Translations under genes and position numbers: made by a program | The notes under the pieces: generated by a model | The model's database searches: none | What the model was told of the DNA's origin: nothing | What the model saw: the letters and a program-made list of their open reading frames with translations, nothing else | Part shown: positions 1 to 10,344 of the stretch, one piece after another | How positions within the stretch are numbered: the first letter of the stretch is position 1 | How the letters are laid out: every line of letters starts with the position of its first letter | From: Ascaphus truei | Lineage: Eukaryota > Chordata > Amphibia > Anura > Ascaphidae | Reading direction: 5' to 3' | Length of the DNA: 64,000 nt | NCBI GenBank assembly: GCA_036426205.1 | Contig: CM071568.1 | Location: 230,736,148-230,800,147, forward strand

Positions 1-327
1 CACGCTACCTGTATGTCTTCCCTTCAGGGTGAAATTTCTAGTCAGGAAAATGTGCTGATGCTTTGAAATGGTCACAACAACAATCTCACAAATCTTGTTT
101 TTTTTTTAATTCCCTCCTCCCACATGTGACTTGTTGCACAACACAAAGAAATAGCAATAATATCTGCAGGGTTTATCTCTCTCCATGCGGGTTCTCTTTG
201 TTATATGTCTGCAAGCAAACGTATGAAAAGACTACTGTTAAATTAATGGCCTTTTTATTTGCTGAAAGCACATTGCCAAAATCAAAATGAAACAAAACTT
301 TTACCAGCTATCTGTGTGATAAAGATA

Positions 328-717
328 TACAGGCATACCCCGTTTTAAGGACACTCACTTTAAGTACACTCGCGAGTAAGGACATATCGCCCAATAGGCA
401 AACGGCAGCTCGCGCACGCGCCTGTCAGCACGTCCTGAACAGCAATACCAGCTCCCTACCTGTACCGAAGCTGTGCACAAGTGGGGAGACTATAGAGCAT
501 GTTATAAATGCCTTATTTACATCAGTTATACACGTATAGGACGATTGCAGTACAGAACATGCATCGAAAGATGGAAAAAAGGGAGTGCTTCACTTTAAGT
601 ACATTTTCGCTTTACATACTGTACATACTCTGGACCCATTGCGTATGTTAATGCGGGGTATGCCTGTACATACATGCTCTGGTCCCATTGCGTACGTTAA
701 TGCGGGGTATGCCTGTA
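328..717 (+). mobile_element. Non-autonomous DNA transposon (MITE), copy 1
   Basis: The element begins TACAGGCATACCCCG and ends with its reverse complement CGGGGTATGCCTGTA, so it has terminal inverted repeats. The interior holds copies of a CTTTAAGTACA-type motif facing both ways. A second copy lies inverted at 44,547-44,881, which fixes the boundaries. The right terminus is duplicated here (ends at about 668 and 717). No transposase is encoded. The superfamily cannot be settled from the termini alone. Confidence 0.75.
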
Positions 718-786
718 CATACATGCACACACTTTCCAGAACGCCCTCCTACTGTCTCTGTACGCTCTTCTTACCAACTAATTAGA

Positions 787-960
787 TTGTAAGCTCTTTG
801 GAGCAGGGACTCCTTTCCTAAATATTACTTTTATGTCTGAAGCACTTCTTCCCTTTATGCGTTATTTGTATTATTTGTTATTTATATGATTGTCACATGT
901 ATTACTGCTGTGAAGCGCTATGTACATTAATGGTGCTATATAAATAAGGACATGCATACA
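787..960 (+). repeat. LINE/SINE 3' tail repeat (TGTAAGCTC...GCGCTATRTACA family)
   Basis: This interspersed tail runs from TTGTAAGCTCTTTGGAGC through GAAGCGCTATGTACATTAATGG to TATAAATAAGGACAT. Close copies occur at 35,341-35,515, and more diverged ones at 14,000-14,160, 41,375-41,510 and around 31,975/32,965. It ends in an A/T-rich tail as retroposons do. Confidence 0.65.
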
Positions 961-984
961 TACACATACACCCCTCCAAAACAC

Positions 985-1384
985 ACTTATTGTCTCAGGC
1001 CTCTTGTGCCCTGGCTCTCCTCAGCTGCTGCGGGCTTCCTGCCGGGCCTTCCTCACTCACCCGCGCCGGGCCGCTCTCTCGCACCGGTGTGTGCCAGAAG
1101 CTGGGTCCAGCTGTCGGCGCGCACTGGCACCGGACAGGCCCAGTGCACACCGGCACGAGAGAGAGGCCTGGTGCGGGAGAATGAGGGTTGCCCACTGCAG
1201 GCGACTGCTGGGGTCCGGAGGCAACTAGAGGACCAGCAGCCAGACAAAGAAGTTGGTCCTCTGGCCGGGTCCAACTTCCTGCTCCGGTCGGCTGGGCTTC
1301 CTGCAGCCACCTGCCCAGGATACTTGTCCTGGTTCCTCCGCCATGCCGGCGGCCCTGCAAATGGCAATATATAAAGGATAATAT
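985..1384. repeat. GC-rich interspersed segment, no gene
   Basis: About 400 bp of GC-rich, CpG-containing sequence is open in several frames on both strands. None of the conceptual peptides resembles a known protein, and opposite-strand frames are equally open, which is what GC richness alone produces. It probably belongs to a GC-rich MITE such as those at 7,763 and 48,906, but I could not define termini. Confidence 0.4.
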
Positions 1385-2210
1385 GACCTGAATGTGGCAA
1401 TTGGTAGGAAAAAAAAGGTAAACCTATCTCAAAAGCAGATGTAGCACAGGATGTCTGGCACTGAGGAGAATCCCTTTAATTCAGACACCCAACTATAGCA
1501 TGAGGGAGGTTTCCTGATCTATTGCTTACTAAATCAGGGTCTCACCTTTAGAGTTTTGAGAATGTCATCAAATTTGCTTTGCAAACTTTTTCGCCTGGTT
1601 TACAAACTTCTGTGAAAACATTGAACATCTCTATTCTCTTTAGATAAGTGAGAGACACATTGTGTGTTCAAATGTAAGTTAAACTCTCTTGTGTATTGAG
1701 GAACAGTTGAACATTCTAACAGCTGTTTTGACAGCTCCTCAGGTTCATAGGAGAGGGAGAGGGAGATCAATTTTAGTAGTATCTCCAGTTGTGTATATAC
1801 CCCCTCAAAACTCTCCAAATAAATTAGGGAGACATGCCCATGCTGAAAAAGAAGCACGTCTGAGTTAGCCTGGGGGATATGCTATTGACTATACAAAGTA
1901 TATTTATATGAGTCCCATCCCACTATATTCAGGTATTCAGATTTAATCCAAGTGCGATTGTTAAAAATCCGTCGCTCAGATTTTTAGTGATAGAAAGAAA
2001 CCAGTGGATTTGCCATTTTGAGATTGATCTGCAGAGTTTCGTGGCTGAAAGGAACAGCCAGTCCCCGTCGCGTTCAAATTCGAAATAAAAAAGGTGCCCA
2101 TCTCTAGTGGTATGGCAATTGTAATGCGTTTCCATAACAAGCGCTTTGTTTTCATGTACTAACAATACATCTCAGTTTAGACATTTACGGCATGTGCAAA
2201 GCACTGGGTT
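1385..2210. other. No gene seen
   Basis: AT-rich sequence. An 85-codon frame on the minus strand (1,600-1,857) has no recognisable homology. I see no splice-bounded exon and no intact element. Confidence 0.5.
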
Positions 2211-2328
2211 TCATTTGACAACATGTCTCCATGTGACAACATGTCTCCATGTGACAACATGTCTCCATGTGACAACATGTCTCCATTTGACAACATGTCT
2301 CCATTTGACAATATGTCTCCATTTGACA
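2211..2328 (+). repeat. 18-bp minisatellite
   Basis: About six and a half tandem copies of an 18-bp unit, GACAACATGTCTCCATKT. Copies differ at one site, changing from ATGTG to ATTTG along the array. Because 18 is a multiple of three, the array is open as a short peptide repeat, but nothing suggests it is coding. Confidence 0.9.
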
Positions 2329-2662
2329 CTGTTTCGATTGCTTTTTAATCTTTCCGTTCCATAACTGCTAATAGCAATTTGACTAACATAAGTGCAAAGC
2401 TCTCATCCATGTGCTGTCCCTGGTGCTTGCAATTCACAGTAGAACACAGTACAGTATTTTATTCCAGCAGCAGTCGGTTACACTGACCACATTTTGGGGC
2501 AATCATGTGCCATGTGAAATGTATTACTTTTCTAATCACTTGATGCAACCCATGAAGACATTTTTCATATGACAGCAATGTCAGAAGGCTCGAAACGGGA
2601 AGTACAGATCACCAGATATCATGCACTGCTACAAAGAAGAGGTCGGAGTTTCACACACAAGA

Positions 2663-2737
<75 letters not shown>
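2663..2737 (+). repeat. (GAT)n microsatellite
   Basis: An uninterrupted run of 25 GAT/ATG triplets, followed by a short imperfect GATCATGATG end. Confidence 0.97.
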
Positions 2738-3077
2738 CATGATGAATCAGCAGTTACATCAGGTGGATAATTTTGTTCCTAAACAATACCAACTCAACAA
2801 AACAAAAAATACACATTCTTAAACAATGACTCTAGAACAAAGAAAAAGAAGCGCAAATAGGCATGCACATGTATAAACGCCCATGTAAAAAATAGGGAGC
2901 GAGAAAAGTCGCTCAGTGTATCCAATAGATTGAATCTAGCAACACTGATATAGAAGTATAGTTACAAGTCTGCCAGTGTTATGATGGTAGTAGATCCAAT
3001 GATAAAGATCAGTATCATCAAAAAGCAGGCCGCATACCATCACCCCCCCCAGAGTGCCTCTATCACCACCCTGTCCC

Positions 3078-3290
3078 ACAGGTAGGAATGGAGGAGGGGG
3101 AGTGACCTGTAGGAGAGGGAGAGATGAGGAGGAGGACAGAAGAGGAGGAGGTATAGGGACAGATAAGGAGGAGGGGGAGGGATGAGGAGGAGATGAGAAT
3201 GAGGAGGAGAGAGGATGAGGAGTGGGAGAGAGGAGATGAGGAGGGGAGAGAGAGGATCATGGAGAGGATGAGGGGGAGGGGGAAAAAATT
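3078..3290 (+). repeat. Purine-rich (GGAGGA)n low-complexity tract
   Basis: About 210 bp of almost pure A/G made of GAGGAGG, GGAGAGA and GATGAGGAG units. The minus strand reads as a serine/leucine-rich low-complexity peptide, which is a by-product of the repeat. Confidence 0.85.
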
Positions 3291-3519
3291 GCAGTCCGTA
3301 TTATCTTATACTACTATGCTGATTTATTTAAAAACAAACTTGTAACATTTGTCGTTTTTTACGGTTTAAAAAATGTTGTAACGATTAATTTAAAAAGTCA
3401 TGTGATTTGGATTACATCAGACAGGGGGCGCAGACTAATGTCGCGGATGAAAAGGGAGGCCCGGTGTAAAGAGTTTGCTCACCGCTGCCTTAGATGATGC
3501 AATGAAAACCAATAACTAA

Positions 3520-3924
3520 GGCCTCATTCAGGGTGCAGGCTTCGGAGGGAGGGCGTGCTGACGTGCGAGCTGCCGTGGGACACAATGTATTCAAATTGAA
3601 TACTGGTTGTCAGGGTAGCAGCTGCCCTGTCTCCGAAGCCCGGAGTTGACGCTGGCTACAGTTTCAATAAACAACCCAAGTCGTTTTTTGAAGCTGCAGC
3701 AGCATCACTGGGACCTAGGCAGCCAATGAAATCATTCTTGAGAATGATTTCAAGACTGCAACTTGGATCCCTAAGCTGCTGCCTGTAGCCCCGCCCCCTC
3801 CCCGCCTCCTCAACTCCTGAAAAAGTCTGCTGGGGAGGATGTGCACACGTCGCCCAGCAGACTGCCGCCCGCCCTCGCGAACGCCCGCCCTCCAACTCCT
3901 GCCTCTGGCACCCTGAACGAGGCC
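3520..3924 (-). mobile_element. PIF/Harbinger-like MITE, copy A
   Basis: A 405-bp element with TIRs GGCCTCATTCAGGGTGC and GCACCCTGAACGAGGCC, flanked by a 3-bp target duplication TAA on both sides. That TSD size and sequence fits PIF/Harbinger. The same element occurs in opposite orientation at 6,363-6,755. Both contain an internal AATCATTCTTGAGAATGATT palindrome. No transposase is present, so it is non-autonomous. Confidence 0.85.
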
Positions 3925-4258
3925 TAAAGCAACACAAAATAAAGCTCCATCCCATTTACATGGAAAAGATCAGAGTTTTTGCAGCACTTCTATAATACCA
4001 AAAAGTATTCTATTGTAATCTACAATTCCATACACAGAATAGTAACTTCTTCCTTGTGTTAGCTTCATCCTCGTCTGTTCTATGCTAACATTGAATCCTG
4101 GCACATCCTTCCAAGGCAGGACTTAGTAGACCTAAGCAACTAGCCCAAGATAAATTAAATTAGACAGGGACACCCTTTTCTACAATATTTGGACAGACTT
4201 TCCCCAATATCCACAGAGACTGCTGTGCTCCTTGGGAGGGACACACATTTAAACAGTA

Positions 4259-4808
4259 AGCATTATGACTTTGCATTTGTCCTAAATAGATAAAACCCTA
4301 GGAGCTTGTTTTGTTCGTCAGCACTGATGCGGAGCTATCCGCGCACCGGTGATGTAATCAGGGGAGGAGTCAGCTCGAGTTGCGGCCGCGAGGAGAGGAG
4401 TGACGCCGACCTCAGCTGCTAGCGCTGTGCTCCGGAGACTCAAGCTGCGGACGGCATCTTTCAATTACGCGCCAAGACCTAACACATTGAGACTGCGTGG
4501 GATTCGAGGATTCAGCCCTCTGATTAAACTAAACCCACTGCCTGTGATTCATTTCCATGCTGTAAGTAGGCATTTGAACCGTGCAGCCATTTGAGCTGTG
4601 GCAGTCACTGTGCAATGGTCTGCTCTCTTTTTTTGTTCCCACAGAATTACCAGAAACTGAAGTGATCATTTGGGATCTACAGTACATCCATAATTTTGGG
4701 ACTGGTCAGAGCCTCAATTTCGGGACTGGTATTATTGACATTTGTGCCAAGGACTTGGTTCTTTTTCTGTTAGCAGCATTATGACTTTGCATTTGTCCTA
4801 AATAGATA
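4259..4808 (+). mobile_element. 482-bp insertion bounded by identical 34-bp direct repeats
   Basis: Positions 4,259-4,292 and 4,775-4,808 are identical over 34 bases, starting AGCATTATGACTTTGC. The repeats enclose 482 bp beginning with a GC-rich stretch. Such long perfect direct repeats look like a target-site duplication. Inside lies an intron-like unit: GTAAGT donor at 4,562 and a polypyrimidine tract ending CCCACAG at 4,644. Its class is unknown; a Penelope-type insertion or a solo retroelement are possible. Confidence 0.6.
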
Positions 4809-4812
4809 CAAA

Positions 4813-6280
4813 CCTTTATGAGTCTTATCCCTCCTTTTCCCCAAGATGGGTTCACCTTAGTTACAAGGAAGGCAGCATCACAGTGATTCCTTGTATCTAA
4901 TGTGGTGTAGTTCTTAGATCCATGACCGTGTCATGACTGAGGCGAAGAACGTTGACACAATAATTGGACAGATGAGGGGAATGCAATGTGTAAGCACTTT
5001 TGGCAGCTGCTTTCTTTTAATTTCTATTGTTCTCTCCCCTATATTACACTTTCATCCTTGTCCTGTTAATATTGCGGTATCTCGGCATATAGTCTACATG
5101 GAAAAACTCACTGCCTACCTAACTGGCTCCACTTCACAATTCTCAGAGACATGGGCTCCTTGGTTTAGACATGCAGGTATATCCCCATATTTTGACTAGA
5201 TTATTCCGAACAGAGTGATTTAAGATTTATGATCTATGTTGTATTTAACCTGCTATTTAATATGTTACATGATTTCAAATGCTGTCCCCCTCCCCCCTTC
5301 CCATACTCTCTTCCCCTCCTAATGTGTAATCATAATATTTGCAATATTATACCGTTGTATTGTTCCCCTCCTTTTTTTTCTTTTTGTACCCCTCTTACTT
5401 TTGAAAAATGGTTAATAAAAAATCTAAGTGATAAATAAAAAAAAATATTGCGGTATCTCTATAAGTTTTCATTACATTCCTGGATATATGGCTGACACTA
5501 TTAAGAAAACAAATAAAGTTAGGTGTTCACTTGAGTATTGCTGTGAGCTGGGTTAAAACCTTTATGACATATTTACCCTTTCACTGCCAGCAGGGCCTGT
5601 AATGTGTTTGCAGACCTATCTGGCAGCATAAAGCATAACAAAAATTTTTAATCGTACTTTGGTGTCTTTGAAATAAGTGACTTAAAAACTTGACGTTTCT
5701 AAGACTTTGTTTTGCAGAGGTCAGAATTAACAAGGCCAAATTCAAACAAGCTCCACTGGTCCTAATCTGGAACCAGGTGGTAGACATATTGTCATTGTGG
5801 TATCAAATTGTGGTTGAGAGTATGTTATTATGTTTACAAATTGAGTTTATTTGTATGAATATATGGCTTTTATTTATTTTATGGTGCCTACTTTTTAAAT
5901 ACTGTACAATGTGTTATTTTTGTATAGTGAGTTCAGTTGCACATTTTCCTCTCTCACCCCTATTGCCCACACGCAGTCAGGGAGTCCCCCTCCTCATTCT
6001 ACTTACTGGGTTTTCCGGATATTAATGCCTACCCACATTGAGAACACCCCCATGTGTTTCCCCACTGCGTCTTTATCTTCTATGTTTTATAAAGCAGTGT
6101 ATTAACTTCAATAAATGTGGAATTTAGGCTTTGTACAAATGTGGGGTTCCATATGGCTGTGCCCCTCCATTAAACTTTGAACTTCTTTTTAGTCATTTTG
6201 GTCCATAACTGGTAATGCCGACTTGACTAATCTAAATGCAGCATTCTGATACACGTGCTGCACTGCCGCCCCGGGGCTTG
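4813..6280. other. No gene seen
   Basis: AT-rich intergenic DNA with short A/T runs. No conserved exon, complete transposon or long tandem array was recognised. Confidence 0.5.
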
Positions 6281-6287
6281 CAATGTA

Positions 6288-6885
6288 CTGGGGTGCGCAA
6301 ACTGGGGGGCTTTTCTGGGAGGGGGGGCGCAGCAGTTACAGAAGTCTAGCACTCTCCCCTAAGGCCGCGTTCAGGGTGCCAGAGGCAGGAGTTGGATGGA
6401 GGGCGTTCGGGAGGGCGGGCGGCAGTCTGCTGGGCGATGTGTGTTCATCCCCAGCAGACGTTTTCAGGAGTTGGGGAGGGGGCGGGGCTACAGACGGCAG
6501 CTTAGGGATCCAAGTTGCAGTCTTGAAATCATTCTCAAGAATGATATCATTGGCTGCCGAGGTCCCAGTGATGCTGCTGCAGCTTCAAAAAACGAATTTT
6601 TTGTTTATTGAAACTGTAGTCAGCTTCAACTCCGTACTTCGGAGACAGGGCAGCTGCCACCCTGACAACCAGTATTCCATTTGAATACATTGTGTCCCAC
6701 GGCAGCACGCACGGCAGCACGCCCTCCCTCCGAAGCCTGCACCCTGAACGAGGCCTAAGGCATTTAAATGAAATCCCGGGGGACAACCCGAGGCCTCTGT
6801 AACCAACTTACCTTGGCTTCCAGCGACGCGTTGTCATGGTGAGCCGGCGTGCATTGCCATGACAACATCACATAGCCAGGGAGAA
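6288..6885 (+). mobile_element. hAT-like MITE interrupted by a Harbinger-like MITE
   Basis: The left end CTGGGGTGCGCAAACT mirrors the right end AGTTTGCGCAGCCCTG of a relative near 16,164. Shared interior sequence (GTTACAGA, GGCATTTAAAT, GAGGCCTCTGTAAC, CTTACCTTGGC) confirms the relationship. Between CTCTCCCC and GGCATTTAAA this copy is split by the Harbinger-like element at 6,363-6,755, and the copy near 15,970 shows the uninterrupted site. The right end is only approximate. Confidence 0.6.
6363..6755 (+). mobile_element. PIF/Harbinger-like MITE, copy B (inverted relative to copy A)
   Basis: A 393-bp element with TIRs GGCCGCGTTCAGGGTGC and GCACCCTGAACGAGGCC, flanked by TAA duplications at 6,360-6,362 and 6,756-6,758. 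It is the reverse-complement relative of 3,520-3,924 and sits inside an older hAT-like MITE. Confidence 0.85.
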
Positions 6886-6889
6886 CAGC

Positions 6890-7755
6890 ACAGGAGTGTG
6901 TCTGTGTAAATACATGTGAAGTACTGACACGTGCCATCTACTGCTAATATACTGTTTAGGTGGAATGAAGAACATTGCATTATAACAAGACTTTAGAAGT
7001 TGTAGTCGTTTATATTGTATGACCACTTATATTGTTGTATTATCCCCACAAAAACATCTTTAAAATGACTCTATGCCCATCACATGAAATGTTCAATATG
7101 TATTTATAGAGCACCTTGGATAATGGTGCTATATAAATGTTGTTATAAACAAATATCAATCCTGGTAGCATTTTTCCTTCTTTTCTTTAATATACAGATG
7201 TACTGTAGTAAGACTTAGTATTCTCAGCGTAGACTAAGCCTTGGATATTCTATTTAAAGAGAACTCAGAATGATGGAAGCAGAATGGGAAGATATTCTCT
7301 CCCAGTAATATTGTATGTACAAACGGTTTTTCACAGATAGGAAATGTTAACATGCCCACAAATTAGGCCCCTGTTAAAATGACACTTGATCACTTTATTT
7401 ACACTGTATAATTAAGCTCGTGCTCAGCGTTCCCCTTGAAACCACAAAGTGCAATACTTGGCAGATCTAGTCCTGCACGTGGTTCTGTGCCGTGCAAGAA
7501 GAGGGGAAGTTTAAAAAAATTTTATTTAAAAAAAGCTCGGGTAATGGGCAGCACAAAAACAAAACTCATCGTTACGAAAATATTTGTATTACTAATGTAT
7601 TAGTAAAGTATTCATATATTTTGCACAATAAATACTGGGCTTTTGATAATCATCACACATTAGCTAAATCTACAGACATGAAATAACACTAATATAAGGC
7701 AAACAGCAAACGTATCCGCATTCTAATGCATGTACTGTAACGAACAGAATCCGAG
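6890..7755. other. No gene seen
   Basis: AT-rich intergenic sequence. A degenerate retroposon tail (CAATATGTATTTATAGAGC to ATAAATGTTG) lies near 7,090-7,145. Nothing else was recognised. Confidence 0.45.
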
Positions 7756-7762
7756 AGAGTTA

Positions 7763-8113
7763 GGCCTTGCCCCCGCTGCCTACTACACTGTCCGTTGTGG
7801 CCGACGCTGCGCTCACGAGAGCCCTCCCCTCACTGGCGCCGGGCCCGCTGCGAGGGGGGGCCGCAGCGCTTGCGCGAGAGCTGCTCCTGCTCTCAATAGA
7901 ATTGAGAGCAGGACTCGCGTCGAGCGGCTAGGCACGCCCCCCGGCGGTTCAGCCAATGAGGGCGAACCTGCCGGGTGACGTCATGGCCGCGCCCCCGTCA
8001 CTCCCCCGCCACGCCCCCCCGGTCTCTCCTCCTGCAGTGAGCTGCAGACCGGGGAATTGGCTGAACGCGCCGCCAATATCGCGGGCACGCGTTACAGCGG
8101 CGTGACCGGGGCC
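7763..8113 (+). mobile_element. GC-rich PIF/Harbinger-like MITE
   Basis: A 351-bp GC-rich element starts GGCCTTGCCCCCGCTG and ends CAGCGGCGTGACCGGGGCC, with a TTA duplication at 7,760-7,762 and 8,114-8,116. The 3-bp TTA target and the GGCC termini fit PIF/Harbinger. The short open frames within are by-products of base composition. Confidence 0.75.
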
Positions 8114-8789
8114 TTAGCATTAGGTGCACTCACATGATCGGACGCAATAAGGAAATGCCTCGGGTGCACGGAGACAATATCACAAAGTACAACAAGCAGC
8201 TTTCATAAGAAAGTACTGGCACTATGCAGGTCTTGCAAAAAAATATATAACACACTTTATTCTGTGACTCGATGTTTTTGTCTCAAACTCAGACCTTTGT
8301 CAAGGTACAGTACAGCTATCAACACACAGTGCAACTTCTGTGTGCATAGTGAACTAACAAAACGTGTATCAGGTGAAAGCTACTTGTCTGATTGGCTTCT
8401 GTCTGGTGTCCTCAGCAGGTGATGCTTGTCATGATCAGATTAACCCTACAACATGTAGTGTCTGAGCGATCTGTAAAACAACTGTGTGTAACAAAATACT
8501 GCAGTATTTATGTTCAAATGTAAAACTGTGACAAACATCAAAACATTACATTTGAAATAAAAACAACACAAAAATCTAGTAAATGTTGTGGACTATCTGT
8601 TATACAAATGTTTAAAAGCCCCATGTGTTGGTAAGCATATTCAGACTACAGGGGGTTTCAGTAGTATCTGGAATATCTCATGGATATCAATGCAGTCATA
8701 TATGGATTTTAAAATGTTAAATAATTGACTTCTCAATAACCACCATAATAATTGAATGCCCTCTTTGGTATTTGTATCAGTGACATCCA

Positions 8790-9280
8790 TAGTATATACA
8801 AATTTCTTGTCTTCATATACTTTCTGGGCAAGTTACCCATCTATCTGAACAAGCTCCTCACCCCTACCACATGCAGCACTTATCATCTGAGATCTGACTC
8901 CAAAAGACTGTTCATGGTCCCAAAGCTCAACAAAGTATCCGGCCGCTCCTCCTTCTCTTACTGTGCATCCCAAAACTGGAACAACCTACCGGAGACTCTC
9001 ACATCCACCACCAGTCTAAATTCTTTCAAAACTAACACTGTCTCACATTTTAATCTGGTCTGTAACGGTTACATACACTTATAACATATTATCTCTTACT
9101 GTTCATGGAATGTCTTGTATATAATGTATAACCTCTCACTTAATGTAACTGTATTTGTAACCATGTGTCTGTCTGTCATCCTAACTCTGTGCCCAGGACA
9201 TACTTAAAAATGAGAGGTAACTCACAATGTATTACTTCCTGGTAAAACATTTTATAAATAAATAAAATAAATAAACAACC
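8790..9280 (+). mobile_element. L2/CR1-like LINE 3' end
   Basis: The conceptual product of 8,826-9,081 ends in a pattern usual for the C-terminus of Jockey-superfamily reverse transcriptases: a basic FMVP segment, then SFSYCASQNWNNLPETL, then SLNSFKTN. After it comes a 3' UTR ending TGCCCAGGACATACTT, ACTTCCTGGTAAAACATTTT and an (ATAAA)n tail. Shorter copies of the same tail lie at about 11,090, 44,935 and (minus) 57,045. It is 5'-truncated, as is normal for LINEs. Confidence 0.7.
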
Positions 9281-9414
9281 ATAGAAGTGCGTTACATAGC
9301 AGTCTAACACTCATGGGTTAATTCCCGATAAAACTGTTTTTTTTTAAGAAAAAAGATGGTACGCATTGAATCTTACGCCTTCGACCCCTTACTCACGGAA
9401 AAGATGCAGGAAGC

Positions 9415-9983
9415 ATGTCAGACGAGGGGGGCAGTAGTACAGACAAGACCACCCAAACAAGGATAGTCTGTAATTTATTCAACCATATATTGAGATCTAC
9501 GGAAACAAAATTACTTAAAAAAGGCCTAATCTTTATACCTACTCCAGACCGTGATGCATTTTCCATACATATAGATCTGTATAAATGGCATCGTAACCTT
9601 AGACAAAAATAATTTTACAATAGGGATGATACCATAGTTACTGACTAGAGCAACAATCTACAGAGAAAACCAATTCAAAACGAAAAGTACCTTTCATCCA
9701 GTTACCAATAATGCACCCATTTCTACTTTCAATAGGTTAGTTACACAAGACACAAGGTCACCTTCAGAAACATGTGAGGACACATTTGAATATCACTGTC
9801 AAAGAGTGTAGAGCCCTTAAGGATTTCCAAATCAATAAAGACATTATTATTCATGCTGCAGACAAAGGTGGAGGCATTGCGATTCAAGATTATACTAAGT
9901 ATAGGGCACAAGTCTTTAAACAACTTTATGATAGCACTCTATGCAAACAATTAATTTGTGATCATACCTTACGTTTCAAATAA
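9415..9983 (+). pseudogene. Penelope-like element ORF remnant (N-terminal/RT region)
   Basis: Two open pieces, 9,415-9,612 and 9,774-9,983, carry the order expected of Penelope-like proteins: an E..LL.KGL.F.PTP block followed by an aromatic/basic WHRNLR segment, and then the II..ADKGGG block with a downstream QLYD. They are separated by stop codons. The RT core with the DD motif is not visible, so this is a truncated pseudogene. The best evidence is the ADKGG block, which is characteristic of these elements. Confidence 0.65.
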
Positions 9984-10344
9984 AAAATGGATGCATTAGA
10001 ATTAGGTACATAACTAGACTGGATGAATTAAGAGATTGCTACATTTCTTTCACAAACATCCTATACGACTCAGACACTACACACTCTTGGGTTTATCTGA
10101 TCATGACAAGCAACACCTTGTGAGGACACCAGACACAAACCAATCAGGCATGTTGCTTTCACCTGATACATTTTGCTTGTTCACTATGCACATATAAGTG
10201 GCACTTTGTGTTGATAGCTGTATCGTGACAAAGGTCTGAGTTTGAGACTGAAATGGCGAACCACGTACAGTTTGCTATATATTTTTCGCAAGACCTGTGG
10301 AGTTCTGGTACATTCTACGAAAGTGGCTTGTTCAACTTTGAGCT

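Larger units (their letters stand above)
8195..10343 (+). mobile_element. Penelope-like retroelement (degenerate) between inverted arms
   Basis: Arms of about 250 bp at 8,195-8,447 and 10,093-10,343 are inverted copies of each other. They share CTCAAACTCAGACCTTTGTC, CAGCTATCAACACA, GTGCATAGTGAAC, TCAGGTGAAAGC and CTTGTCATGATCAGAT. Between them, 9,415-9,983 (+) encodes fragments typical of the Penelope-like N-terminal/RT region, including a KLLKKGLIFIPTP segment and an AADKGG segment preceded by III. The frames contain stops and shifts, so the copy is dead. A LINE 3' end (8,790-9,280) interrupts it. Confidence 0.7.

Noticed and set aside
952..1400. 140-codon and 115-121-codon frames on both strands
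   Set aside because: GC-rich segment without homology, with overlapping open frames on both strands; probably a repeat.
3656..3955. 99-codon minus-strand frame, with a parallel frame at 6,396-6,611
   Set aside because: Both frames lie in two copies of the same non-autonomous MITE and are not conserved in length or start.
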